Assembly: GCA_900541935.1 (NCBI GenBank)
Contig: UQLZ01000002.1
Coordinates: forward strand, 1-64,000
Length of the DNA: 64,000 nucleotides
Source: an uncultured Prevotellaceae bacterium
Lineage (GTDB): Bacteria > Bacteroidota > Bacteroidia > Bacteroidales > Muribaculaceae
Reading direction: 5' to 3'
In this document: positions 8,681 to 17,367 of the stretch, one piece after another
Position numbering within the stretch: the stretch's first letter is position 1
Layout: each line of letters begins with the position of its first letter
Notes under the pieces: model-generated
Told to the model about the DNA's origin: nothing
The model's database searches: none
The model's input: the letters and a program-made list of their open reading frames with translations, nothing else
Position numbers and translations under genes: made by a program

Positions 8681-8917
8681 AGGAGAGTGAAAATTGCCAC
8701 ATCAAAGCAGCTTGGGAGCTCATCAATTTTTATGAAATGCCGAGTCGATTTCTTTCTCTAATGGCGGGCCTCAATCCGTTAGGATGTTGCAAAACCAGAG
8801 GATTACAAAGGAGGGAGAAAACTCAAATCCTGATTTTCGGAGTTTCATCGCCTCTTTGATGTGGATCTTATATTGATGGCAGGGGGTGTAAAATTTATTC
8901 TCTGCCATCTTTTTTTT
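8681..8917 (+). ncRNA. ssrS: Bacteroidales-1-type small RNA, probable 6S RNA
   Basis: This stretch of about 237 nt has its own consensus promoter and a strong terminator and no credible protein. CCACATCAAAG at 8697-8707 pairs perfectly with CTTTGATGTGG at 8854-8864, closing a long rod. Inside it, ATGAAA...CCGA on the left can pair with TCGG...TTTCAT on the right. A long imperfect hairpin of this size is the 6S RNA plan, in which a promoter-like bubble captures RNA polymerase. From memory, the Bacteroidales-1 motif is defined by a Bacteroidetes promoter, a terminator and a position downstream of the L20 gene, exactly as here, and it has been proposed to be 6S RNA. The RNA gene is well supported; its 6S identity is likely but unproven here. 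Confidence 0.75.
8875..8917 (+). terminator. Terminator of the 6S-like RNA
   Basis: GATGGCAG (8875-8882) pairs with CTGCCATC (8902-8909), followed by eight T at 8910-8917. Confidence 0.88.
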
Positions 8918-8922
8918 AAATT

Positions 8923-9564
8923 ATGGATAACACTTATTTTGTATATGCAATGCTTTGCTTTACGTCTTTTCTAACATTGGCGAATCCCTTGGGTACTATG
9001 CCGGTGTTTCTGACGTTAACGCAAAATTTCGATGAGAAAGAAAGATCGAGAGTATTGAAAAAAGCTATTATCGTTGCATTTTTTGTAATGATTGCATTTA
9101 CTGTATTCGGGCAGTTCATATTCAAGTTCTTCGGATTGTCAACAAATGGCTTTCGTATTGTTGGCGGAATAGTAATTTTCAAGATAGGGTTTGACATGCT
9201 TCAGGCAAGGTTTACACCAGTGAAGGCTACTGAAACAGAAATTCATGACTATGCTAACGATATTACTGTAACTCCATTGGCAATACCGATTTTGTGTGGT
9301 CCCGGGGCTATTGCAAATGGGATAGTTCTTATGGAAGAAGCGACGGACACAACAATGATGGTTATTTTGATTTCCACGATAGTGCTTGTATTTTTGATAA
9401 CCTATCTAATTCTAAAGGCCTCGACAAAATTATTGGAAATATTAGGCGAGACTGGCAATAATGTTATGATGAGGCTAATGGGTCTTATTTTGATGGTTAT
9501 TGCAGTTGAGTGCTTCTTTAGTGGTCTGAAGCCAATTATGCGGGATTTTATTGGGTCTTTGTGA
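8923..9564 (+). CDS. MarC-family integral membrane protein
   Basis: This 213-residue protein has about six transmembrane helices. The N-terminal FTSFLTLANPLGTMPVFLTL and the later ITVTPLAIPILCGPGAIANG are typical of the MarC/UPF0056 family. Family members lie in the inner membrane and their transport role is unsettled; the old link to multiple antibiotic resistance has not held up. The ATG comes five bases after the small RNA's T-run, so the gene may depend on read-through from the RNA promoter or on a promoter not seen. Confidence 0.88.
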   Translation: MDNTYFVYAMLCFTSFLTLANPLGTMPVFLTLTQNFDEKERSRVLKKAIIVAFFVMIAFTVFGQFIFKFFGLSTNGFRIVGGIVIFKIGFDMLQARFTPVKATETEIHDYANDITVTPLAIPILCGPGAIANGIVLMEEATDTTMMVILISTIVLVFLITYLILKASTKLLEILGETGNNVMMRLMGLILMVIAVECFFSGLKPIMRDFIGSL

Positions 9565-9622
9565 TGACATGCCAAGTATTAAAGTGTTGTTATTTGTAAG
9601 GCTATAATTACATTGTTTTTTG

Positions 9623-9630
9623 TAACTTTG
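9623..9630 (+). promoter_or_regulatory. -7 element of the polysaccharide region
   Basis: TAACTTTG fits TAnnTTTG and lies about 70 bases before the ATG at 9701. No TTTG is seen at the ideal -33 distance. Confidence 0.4.
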
Positions 9631-9700
9631 CAGATGTAACTGAATCAGTTAGTATTTGTTTTATATAATAAGGATATTCTTCTTTATTGTAATTGCTAAA

Positions 9701-10819
9701 ATGGATAATTGGTTTTATATATTAGATAGTTCTGTTGCAATGCTTTTGAGTTGTATCCTGGCAGGGGTACTAATCCCGCGCATACTGTTGATTTCTTTTA
9801 GAAAGAAACTTTTTGATGAAGTTGACTCTGAAAGGAAGATTCATTGTGGCGCTATACCTCGTTTAGGTGGCATTGCTTTTGGCCCAGTTATCCTGTTTTC
9901 GATTTTTTTTATTGCTGGTTTTAATATTTCTGTTTTCCCAGGTGAATCATTTCGCGATATGGCGTTTGGTGAAATAGTTATATTGTCAGGAATATTATGT
10001 GCTTCTCTTTTGGTGTATCTTGTTGGTATTGCAGATGACTTGGTTAGAGTAAACTTTTATGCTAAATTTGTCGTCCAGATAATAGCAGCATGTTTGCTCG
10101 TTGCTTCCGGTTTATGGATATCTAACTTACATGGGTTGTTTGGGATTAACGAATTGCCTAAATTTATTGGTTATCCGCTTACTATAGTTTTTGTGGTTTT
10201 TGTTGTCAATTCAATCAATCTTATTGATGGAATTGACGGCCTTGCCTCTTGTCTTTCTATGGTAGCCTTGTTTGTATATGGGATATCTTTTGTCGTTTAT
10301 GGAAATATTTTATTTTCTTTGATCTGTTTTACATCTGTTGGCGTTCTAATTCCGTTTTTCTATTTTAATGTTTTTGGAGATCCAAGTAGGAAAAAGAAAA
10401 TTTTCATGGGTGACACAGGGTCATTAACAATAGGTTTGATAATCAGTGCAGTTATATTGCGGATAATAATTGATTCTGAAATGGAGGAAGAAGGTATAGG
10501 CAATCTTATAGTTAAAGCTTTGTCTCCTGTTATTGTTCCATGTTTTGATGCAGTTAGAGTTATTTTTGTCAGGATTAAAGAAAAAAAGAAATTATTTCTT
10601 CCGGACAATAACCATATACATCACAGATTGTTGCAGGCGGGATTAACGCAGCATGCAGCGTTAATTACTATTGTTACTGTTTCTTTAATTCTGACATCAA
10701 TAAACATTATTGCAAGCAATTTTATTAATGTTAATATCTTGCTGGCTTTTGATGTTATAATATATTGTTTTCTAAGCATCGCTATTTCTAATCAAATCTT
10801 TATATTAAGAAAAAATTAA
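9701..10819 (+). CDS. WecA/MraY-type undecaprenyl-phosphate sugar-1-phosphate transferase
   Basis: This 372-residue polytopic enzyme would transfer a sugar-1-phosphate from a UDP-sugar to undecaprenyl phosphate, starting a surface glycan on the inner membrane. The family's acidic motifs are present: VGIADDLVRV, INLIDGIDGLA and FMGDTGSL, plus NHIHHRLLQAGL in the last cytoplasmic loop. The frame is open up to a TTG at 9656, but I chose the ATG at 9701 because the upstream 15 residues depend on a weak start. Thirteen bases separate it from the Wzc-type gene. The exact sugar cannot be read from the sequence; GlcNAc is the usual substrate. Confidence 0.9.
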   Translation: MDNWFYILDSSVAMLLSCILAGVLIPRILLISFRKKLFDEVDSERKIHCGAIPRLGGIAFGPVILFSIFFIAGFNISVFPGESFRDMAFGEIVILSGILCASLLVYLVGIADDLVRVNFYAKFVVQIIAACLLVASGLWISNLHGLFGINELPKFIGYPLTIVFVVFVVNSINLIDGIDGLASCLSMVALFVYGISFVVYGNILFSLICFTSVGVLIPFFYFNVFGDPSRKKKIFMGDTGSLTIGLIISAVILRIIIDSEMEEEGIGNLIVKALSPVIVPCFDAVRVIFVRIKEKKKLFLPDNNHIHHRLLQAGLTQHAALITIVTVSLILTSINIIASNFINVNILLAFDVIIYCFLSIAISNQIFILRKN

Positions 10820-10832
10820 CAATAAAATATTT

Positions 10833-13265
10833 ATGGTTTCACAAAAGGAAGAGGCAGATTTGGTACAAACCAATGATTTTATTAAAATACAGGACATTTT
10901 TTATTTAAGTTTGTCTAAATGGTATTTGTTCGTGTTGTCAATAGTTTGCTGTATGGGGTTAGGAATTTTTTATATTCTAAAAACTCCTCCAACATATACG
11001 CGTGTAGCATCTATCATTTTCAAGAACGAATTTACTGGTGAGTCGAGTTTGTCAAGTGCTATTGGTACATCTTTCTCCTATCTTGGTCTTGCAAACCAGT
11101 CAACTAATGGATATAGTGAGATGGTTCAGTTAGAATCACCATCGCTAATGGTTGATGTTGTCAAGAGATTAGGGTTGAATGTTCGTTATTCTCTTGAGGG
11201 AAGGTTTTATAACAAGTCCCTTTATGGAAAAAATTTGCCTGTAAAGGTTGATTTTGCAGACAAATCAGATAGCGAACTTACTTTCCTTGTTAATTTTAAG
11301 GAAGACGGCAGTTTGGTACTTTCTAATTTTGCTGTTGGAGAGGAACTTTACGAGGTTGAAGTTAAGACTCGCTTAGGTGAAAAGGTAAAGACTCCTGTTG
11401 GTGAAATGGTATTCTCTAAAACTGAGTATTATGATGCTTTGATGAAGGAGTTCGACTATTCAAAGTCAATGATTGTTTCCCGCTGCACGTATTATGATGC
11501 AGGAATTGCATTTACAGGTCCTTTGAAAGTTGAACAGAATGACGATAAGTCTGCCGTCATCAATGTTTCATATAGCGATACCAGTGCAGAGCGAGCTGAA
11601 GATATTCTTAATACATTGATGACTGTTTATAATAAGAAATGGGAGGCAGATAAGAATATTGAGGCAAAGAATTCGTCGGAATTTATTGATGAACGGCTTG
11701 CTGTTATTGAGCAAGAATTAGGGGTTGTTGACCAGAATATTTCGTCTTTTAAGAGTGCTAAAAGAATGCCGGATATCGCTGCTGCTTCTGGTCTATATAT
11801 GAATCAGTCAGCGAAAAATGATGCAAAATTGGTTGAGTTAAATACGCAGATGTCAATTGCGCAATATATTTATGACTATATATGTGATAGCAAAAACAAA
11901 AACCAGTTGATTCCGTCAAATGCAGGTATTGCCGATATGAGCATTGAACGTCAAATTTCTGAATATAATAAATTGCTTCTTGAAAGAATTACAATAGTTT
12001 CTAACAGTAGTGAGACGAATCCTTTGGCGGTGGAAATGGACAGTAGATTGGCAATTATGCGTGAAGCAATAGCAAAAGCCTTTTCTAACTATAAGGTGAC
12101 GATAAAGACGCAGATAAATGATGTGGAAAAAGAAGAACGTAAGACTTCTCAGAAATTAGCCGACGGTCCTGAGCAAGCTATGTATTTGCTTTCTGTTGAG
12201 CGCCAGCAGAAAGTTAAGGAAGCGTTGTATCTTTATCTATTGCAAAAGAAAGAGGAAAATCAGTTGTCGCAAGCATTCGAAACTGCAAAAATAAGGGTAG
12301 TAACGCCCCCAATTGGTACTAAAGACCCTTCAGCACCAGTCAAGAAAAATATTTTCTTAGTGGCTTTTGCTATGGGCTTGCTTATTCCGATTGTTTATAT
12401 TTTCGTTGAAGAAAATTTGAATTCAAAGGTAAGAGGAGTCAAGGATTTAGATGGTTTGACAACTCCATATATAGGGGAAATTCCATTAGTGGGCAAATCT
12501 GTTAGCGGTTTGAACAAAATTTTTAGAAAGTTATTTAGGAAGCGGAAGCCGGAATCTGTTGGAATTGTCGTTAAAAGTAATACTCGAAATATTATAAATG
12601 AGGCATTCCGTGTCATCCGTTCAAATATTGAGTTCTTGGAGCATTCTTGTGATGGTGCAAATGTAATGATGTTTACTTCTGGCAATCCGGATAGTGGTAA
12701 GACCTTTATTTCATCAAATCTGTCTGTGGCTTTTGCAATAAAGAATAAGAAAGTTTGCTTGATAGACCTTGATATGAGAAAAGGAAGTCTAAGTTCAACT
12801 TTCGGTAGTTTTAAGGTAGGTATCTCAAGTTACCTTGCTGGTAAGGAATCTTTGGAAAATATTCTTATAAAAGATATTAACAATATAAGTAATTTGGACT
12901 TGATACCTGTTGGAAAATTGCCTCCTAATCCAGCTGAATTGCTGTTTGACGAGAGATTTGCTACTCTTATAAAGCAATTAAAAGAACGCTATGACTACAT
13001 ATTTATAGACTGTCCTCCAATAGATGTAGTTGCAGATGCTAAAATTATTAATGCGTATGTTGACGCAACATTCTTTGTCGTTAGGGTGGGGCTTTTTGAG
13101 AGAGCGTCATTGTCAAGAATTGATAAGTTCTATAAAGAAAAAACATATAAGAACTTATGCGTTATCTTAAATGGCGCAGATCACAATAATTTGGCAGGCA
13201 GAAAGTATGGCTATGGCTACGGTTATGGCTATGGTTATGGGAATGATAATTCTACAGATAATTAA
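10833..13265 (+). CDS. Wzc-type chain-length determinant and BY-kinase
   Basis: This 810-residue inner-membrane protein regulates polymerisation and export of capsule or exopolysaccharide. A Wzz-type N-terminal half follows a transmembrane helix near 30-50 (YLFVLSIVCCMGLGIFYIL), with coiled-coil-prone sequence to about 500 and a second helix at about 505-525 (IFLVAFAMGLLIPIVYIFVE). The C-terminal cytoplasmic kinase has Walker A (GNPDSGKTFISSN), Walker A' (VCLIDLDMRKGS) and Walker B (YDYIFIDCPP). The C-terminus carries the expected tyrosine cluster, here a regular YG repeat (KYGYGYGYGYGYG). No Wza-like outer-membrane exporter is seen next to it. Confidence 0.93.
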   Translation: MVSQKEEADLVQTNDFIKIQDIFYLSLSKWYLFVLSIVCCMGLGIFYILKTPPTYTRVASIIFKNEFTGESSLSSAIGTSFSYLGLANQSTNGYSEMVQLESPSLMVDVVKRLGLNVRYSLEGRFYNKSLYGKNLPVKVDFADKSDSELTFLVNFKEDGSLVLSNFAVGEELYEVEVKTRLGEKVKTPVGEMVFSKTEYYDALMKEFDYSKSMIVSRCTYYDAGIAFTGPLKVEQNDDKSAVINVSYSDTSAERAEDILNTLMTVYNKKWEADKNIEAKNSSEFIDERLAVIEQELGVVDQNISSFKSAKRMPDIAAASGLYMNQSAKNDAKLVELNTQMSIAQYIYDYICDSKNKNQLIPSNAGIADMSIERQISEYNKLLLERITIVSNSSETNPLAVEMDSRLAIMREAIAKAFSNYKVTIKTQINDVEKEERKTSQKLADGPEQAMYLLSVERQQKVKEALYLYLLQKKEENQLSQAFETAKIRVVTPPIGTKDPSAPVKKNIFLVAFAMGLLIPIVYIFVEENLNSKVRGVKDLDGLTTPYIGEIPLVGKSVSGLNKIFRKLFRKRKPESVGIVVKSNTRNIINEAFRVIRSNIEFLEHSCDGANVMMFTSGNPDSGKTFISSNLSVAFAIKNKKVCLIDLDMRKGSLSSTFGSFKVGISSYLAGKESLENILIKDINNISNLDLIPVGKLPPNPAELLFDERFATLIKQLKERYDYIFIDCPPIDVVADAKIINAYVDATFFVVRVGLFERASLSRIDKFYKEKTYKNLCVILNGADHNNLAGRKYGYGYGYGYGYGNDNSTDN
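13206..13241 (+). repeat. Hexanucleotide repeat encoding six Tyr-Gly units
   Basis: Six in-frame copies of TA(T/C)GG(N) encode the C-terminal tyrosine cluster of the Wzc-type kinase (residues 792-803). Such a tract can slip in steps of six bases and change the number of phosphorylatable tyrosines without breaking the frame. Confidence 0.85.
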
Positions 13266-13270
13266 TAACA

Positions 13271-14176
13271 ATGAAGGGAATTGTATTGGCAGGAGGGGCA
13301 GGGACGCGTCTGTATCCAATAACAAAAGGCGTTAGCAAGCAATTGCTTCCTATTTACGACAAGCCGATGATTTATTATCCAATCTCGGTTCTGATGCTTG
13401 CTGGAATTAGAGAAATACTCATTATATCAACACCCCAGGATTTACCTGCGTTCAAGCGTTTGCTTGGTGACGGTTCCGACTATGGCGTTGTTTTTGAATA
13501 TGCAGAGCAACCAAGCCCTGATGGATTGGCACAGGCCTTTATTATAGGCGAGAAATTTATTGGTGACGATTCTGTGTGTCTTGTCCTTGGCGACAACATA
13601 TTCCATGGAATGGGTTTCAGCAAGATTTTATGCCAGGCTGTTGCCGACGCGGAAGAAAAAAAACGTGCAACAGTTTTTGGCTATTGGGTTGATGACCCAG
13701 AAAGATATGGCGTTGCAGAGTTTGATGAGAATGGGAAATGCCTTTCTATAGAAGAAAAGCCTGAGCATCCTAAATCTAATTATGCGGTAGTTGGTTTGTA
13801 CTTTTATCCAAACAAGGTAGTTAAAATTGCCAAGGAAATCAAACCATCGGCTCGTGGTGAGTTAGAGATAACTGCCGTTAATCAGCAGTTTTTGGAAGAT
13901 GGGGAGTTGAAAGTTTCCACATTGGGACGTGGTTTTGCTTGGCTTGATACAGGAACGCATGACTCACTTGCCGAGGCTTCTATCTTTGTAGAAGTTATCG
14001 AGAAGCGTCAAGGCTTGAAAATCGCTTGCCTTGAGGGTATTGCTTACCGTAAGGGATGGCTAACTAAAGAGAAAATGATAGAATTGGCTCAGCCAATGTT
14101 AAAAAACCAGTATGGAAAATATCTGCTGAAGGTAGTAAATGAGTTGGATGTTACAGGCAGAAAAAACTTGGATTAA
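13271..14176 (+). CDS. rfbA: Glucose-1-phosphate thymidylyltransferase
   Basis: This 301-residue enzyme makes dTDP-glucose from glucose-1-phosphate and dTTP, the first step to dTDP-L-rhamnose. It has the nucleotidyltransferase signature GGAGTRLYPITKGVSKQLLP and the typical DKPMIYYPISVLMLAGI and LVLGDNIFHG segments. The length is normal. It starts five bases after the kinase gene and its stop overlaps the rfbC start by one base, so it is cotranscribed with both. Confidence 0.97.
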   Translation: MKGIVLAGGAGTRLYPITKGVSKQLLPIYDKPMIYYPISVLMLAGIREILIISTPQDLPAFKRLLGDGSDYGVVFEYAEQPSPDGLAQAFIIGEKFIGDDSVCLVLGDNIFHGMGFSKILCQAVADAEEKKRATVFGYWVDDPERYGVAEFDENGKCLSIEEKPEHPKSNYAVVGLYFYPNKVVKIAKEIKPSARGELEITAVNQQFLEDGELKVSTLGRGFAWLDTGTHDSLAEASIFVEVIEKRQGLKIACLEGIAYRKGWLTKEKMIELAQPMLKNQYGKYLLKVVNELDVTGRKNLD

Positions 14177-14748
14177 TGGAAGTTATTAAAACAGATATAG
14201 AAGGAGTTGTTATTCTGAAACCGCGAATTTTTGAAGATACGAGGGGATATTTCTTTGAATCATTTTCTCAGCGCGAGTTTGATGAAAAAGTTAGACCGAT
14301 AAAATTTGTTCAGGATAATGAGTCAATGTCGTCGTTCGGCGTCTTGAGAGGGCTTCATTACCAGAAGATGCCATATACACAAAGTAAATTGGTCCGTTGT
14401 GTTCGTGGTCGCGTACTTGATGTTGCTGTCGATATTAGAAAAGGTAGTCCAACGTACGGAAAACATGTTGCCGTTGAACTTTCAGAAGAAAACCATTTGC
14501 AGTTTTTTATACCTAAAGGATTTGCCCATGGTTTCGCTGTGCTGTCAGATGTTGCTGTTTTCCAGTATAAATGTGATGAATTTTATGCACCTCAGAGCGA
14601 AGGCGGTTTTTATCCGATAGATGATGAATTAGGCATTGATTGGAGAATACCGTTAACAAAGGCGATTCTCTCAGAAAAAGATTTAAACAGAAAAAAATTC
14701 TCAGAAACAGAACCAGATTTCAATTATTTGGAAGATTTATATATTTAA
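14176..14748 (+). CDS. rfbC: dTDP-4-dehydrorhamnose 3,5-epimerase
   Basis: This 190-residue cupin-fold epimerase performs the third step of dTDP-rhamnose synthesis. It contains RGLHYQKMPYTQSKLVRC and FFIPKGFAHGFAVLSD, whose histidines belong to the active-site region. The length is normal for RmlC. It begins within the rfbA stop codon and is followed by a decayed gene before rfbD. Confidence 0.96.
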   Translation: MEVIKTDIEGVVILKPRIFEDTRGYFFESFSQREFDEKVRPIKFVQDNESMSSFGVLRGLHYQKMPYTQSKLVRCVRGRVLDVAVDIRKGSPTYGKHVAVELSEENHLQFFIPKGFAHGFAVLSDVAVFQYKCDEFYAPQSEGGFYPIDDELGIDWRIPLTKAILSEKDLNRKKFSETEPDFNYLEDLYI

Positions 14749-15357
14749 TTGTGACATTTTCGGCAAGTAAGATAAGAAAATTTGATCCTTTTATTTCGGC
14801 AGTTAAGGGCTTTGCAATGGTGCGTGTTTGTAAAGCTTTTCTTATCTGATTCCAACGGTTGGATGGCCGATATTACTTACTATGGCGTATTTCTTTTTTG
14901 GATATACGTTCTCTAACGTAAATTACCATGTTTTGTTAAAGAAATCGCTGGCGATGCTGCACTTTGCTATTCTTGCAGTAATCTCTATAAGTTATACGGA
15001 TAATTTCAATTAGGTAAACTGGCCATTCGTGACTATTTCTTTGTATCACTTTTGGGTGTGGTAGGAACTTTCATTTTATGTCATTGTTTGTCTGAAAAAG
15101 GCTGGCTCATTAAGGTCTTGTCGAAAATTGGAGATTACACAATGTCAATCTTGTTGATGCAGTTTTTCGCATTCAAGATTGTTGACTTTGCAAAGGTTCT
15201 TGTTTATGGCTTGCCTTTGGAGAAATTATCTAATTTCCCGATTATTTTGGAACATAACAGTTGTTTTTTCATAATTTATACTTTTGCTGGCTTATAATTG
15301 CCTATATTTGCAACGGTTCTTTATAAGCGTGTAAAGAATATCATTATGGAAAAATAA
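14749..15357 (+). pseudogene. Remnant of an acyltransferase-3 membrane protein
   Basis: Between rfbC and rfbD no intact gene fits, but membrane-protein pieces run in plus-strand frames: an N-terminal-like piece (KFDPFISAVKGFAMVRV), NGWMADITYYGVFLFWIYVL, and a longer piece from 15052 (KVLSKIGDYTMSILLMQFF). After the stop at 15295-15297 the frame goes on as LPIFATVLYKRVKNIIMEK to a stop at 15355. The order and the SKIGDYTMSIL-like segment resemble OafA/fucose O-acetyltransferase-type proteins. At about 200 codons it is far shorter than the usual 330-360, so it has internal deletions as well as stops and frameshifts. The family call is moderate and the decay is clear. Confidence 0.6.
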
Positions 15358-15374
15358 GAATTAGGTCATAGATT

Positions 15375-16241
15375 ATGAATATACTTGTAACAGGGGCTAA
15401 CGGTCAACTTGGAAACCACATCAGACTGAAGTCCAATGAATCAAAAGATAAATATTTCTTCACAGATGTTGCAGAATTGGATATTACCGATTCTGAGGCG
15501 GTTTTTGATTATGTAAAAAGAAACGCCATTGAAGCGGTTATCAATTGTGCAGCATATACTAATGTTGACAAGGCTGAAGATGATGCGGATACTGCAAAAT
15601 TGATTAATGCCGATGCTGTTGGTAATCTTGCTGTTGCTATGAATAGCGTTGGCGGTTTGCTGATACACGTTTCTACCGATTACGTTTTTGGTGGTAATGC
15701 TGGTAATGTGCCATTTACTGAAGAGGCTGAAACAATGCCGTTAGGCGTTTATGGTGTAACAAAGTTGCATGGAGAGGAACTAGTAAAAGCATCTGGTTGC
15801 AAATATGTTATTATCAGAACAGCCTGGCTTTATAGCGAATATGGTAATAACTTTGTCAAAACCATGTTAAATCTGACTTCAACGAAGGAAAGTTTGAATG
15901 TTGTATTTGACCAGATTGGAACTCCAACTTATGCAGGGGACCTTGCTGATGCAATTTTTGATATTGTTGAAAATCGAAAGTTTGAAGGTCGCAACGGTGT
16001 ATATCATTATACAAATGAGGGCGTTTGCTCTTGGTATGATTTTACTAAAGAAATTGCATCAATAGCAGGAAACACTGGTTGCAAGATTTCTCCTTGCCAT
16101 ACTTCAGAGTTCCCGCGGAAGGCGGCAAGACCAAGTTTTTCGGTGCTTGACAAGACAAAAATTAAAGCGGTTTTCGGAATTGAAATACCATATTGGAAAG
16201 ATTCTGTATTGCGTTGTATAAATAATTTATTATTGGCATAA
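15375..16241 (+). CDS. rfbD: dTDP-4-dehydrorhamnose reductase
   Basis: This 288-residue short-chain dehydrogenase makes dTDP-L-rhamnose in the last step of the pathway. It has the NAD(P)H-binding motif TGANGQLGNHIR, the VINCAAYTNVDKAEDD segment, and a YGVTKLHGE stretch carrying the catalytic Tyr and Lys. The length is normal. It lies four bases before rfbB. Confidence 0.96.
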   Translation: MNILVTGANGQLGNHIRLKSNESKDKYFFTDVAELDITDSEAVFDYVKRNAIEAVINCAAYTNVDKAEDDADTAKLINADAVGNLAVAMNSVGGLLIHVSTDYVFGGNAGNVPFTEEAETMPLGVYGVTKLHGEELVKASGCKYVIIRTAWLYSEYGNNFVKTMLNLTSTKESLNVVFDQIGTPTYAGDLADAIFDIVENRKFEGRNGVYHYTNEGVCSWYDFTKEIASIAGNTGCKISPCHTSEFPRKAARPSFSVLDKTKIKAVFGIEIPYWKDSVLRCINNLLLA

Positions 16242-16245
16242 AACT

Positions 16246-17349
16246 ATGAAGAGTATTGTAATTACGGGAGGTGCCGGTTTTATCGGTTCTCATGTTGTCC
16301 GCTTGTTTGTAAATAAATATCCGGAGTATAGGATTATCAATCTTGATAAGTTGACTTATGCCGGAAATTTGGCGAATTTAAAAGATATTGAAGATTGCGA
16401 GAATTATTACTTTGAAAAAGCTGATATATGCAATTTTGAAGTGGTATCCCAAATCTTGAAAAAATATAATGTAACGGGTATTATTCACCTTGCAGCAGAA
16501 AGTCATGTTGACAGGTCTATTAAGGATCCATTTACATTTGCAAAGACAAACGTTCTTGGTACCTTGTCGTTGCTTCAGGCTGCGAAAAATTATTGGGAAT
16601 CGCTCCCAGAAGGGTATGAGGGTAAAATGTTTTATCATATTTCAACTGATGAGGTGTATGGAGCATTAGAAATGACAAATCCAGCAGGCAATGAAGAAGG
16701 TAAAGGTCCCTACGGTGAAGAATTCTTTGTAGAAACAACAAAGTACAATCCGCATAGCCCTTATTCTGCTTCGAAGGCGAGTTCTGACCATTTCGTGAGA
16801 GCCTTTCATGATACTTACGGCATGCCGGTAATTGTTACGAACTGCTCCAATAACTATGGTCCATACCAGTTTCCGGAAAAACTTATACCATTGTTTATTA
16901 ATAATATTCGCCATAAGAAGCCGCTTCCTGTTTATGGAAAGGGAGAGAACGTTCGTGACTGGCTTTATGTTGTTGACCATGCGAGAGCAATTGACTTGAT
17001 TTTCCATAAAGGGAAGGTTGCTGAAACATATAATATTGGCGGTTTCAACGAATGGAAGAATATTGATATTGTTAAATTGTTGATAAAGATTGTTGACCGT
17101 ATGCTCGGTAATAAGGAAGGGGAATCGCTTGACCTGATTGCTTATGTTGAGGACAGAAAGGGTCATGACCTTAGATACGCGATCGACAGCAATAAGTTGC
17201 ATCGAGAATTGGGTTGGTTGCCAAGCCTTACTTTTGAAGAGGGTATAGAAAAAACAGTTCGTTGGTATCTGGATAATCAGGAGTGGATGGATAATGTTAC
17301 TTCTGGTGATTATCAGAGATACTATGAAGATATGTACAAGAACAGATAA
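16246..17349 (+). CDS. rfbB: dTDP-glucose 4,6-dehydratase
   Basis: This 367-residue extended SDR enzyme performs the second step of dTDP-rhamnose synthesis. It shows the NAD-binding motif TGGAGFIGSHVVRLF, the substrate-site ISTDEVYG, the catalytic YSASKASSDH, and NNYGPYQFPEKLIPLFI. The length is normal. It completes the rfbACDB set, so the cell should make dTDP-L-rhamnose for the surface polysaccharide. Confidence 0.97.
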   Translation: MKSIVITGGAGFIGSHVVRLFVNKYPEYRIINLDKLTYAGNLANLKDIEDCENYYFEKADICNFEVVSQILKKYNVTGIIHLAAESHVDRSIKDPFTFAKTNVLGTLSLLQAAKNYWESLPEGYEGKMFYHISTDEVYGALEMTNPAGNEEGKGPYGEEFFVETTKYNPHSPYSASKASSDHFVRAFHDTYGMPVIVTNCSNNYGPYQFPEKLIPLFINNIRHKKPLPVYGKGENVRDWLYVVDHARAIDLIFHKGKVAETYNIGGFNEWKNIDIVKLLIKIVDRMLGNKEGESLDLIAYVEDRKGHDLRYAIDSNKLHRELGWLPSLTFEEGIEKTVRWYLDNQEWMDNVTSGDYQRYYEDMYKNR

Positions 17350-17367
17350 TTTGAGATGCTGTAAAGT

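Noticed and set aside
8632..8859. A 75-codon frame downstream of rplT
   Set aside because: It overlaps the promoter and body of a structured small RNA and has no coding character.
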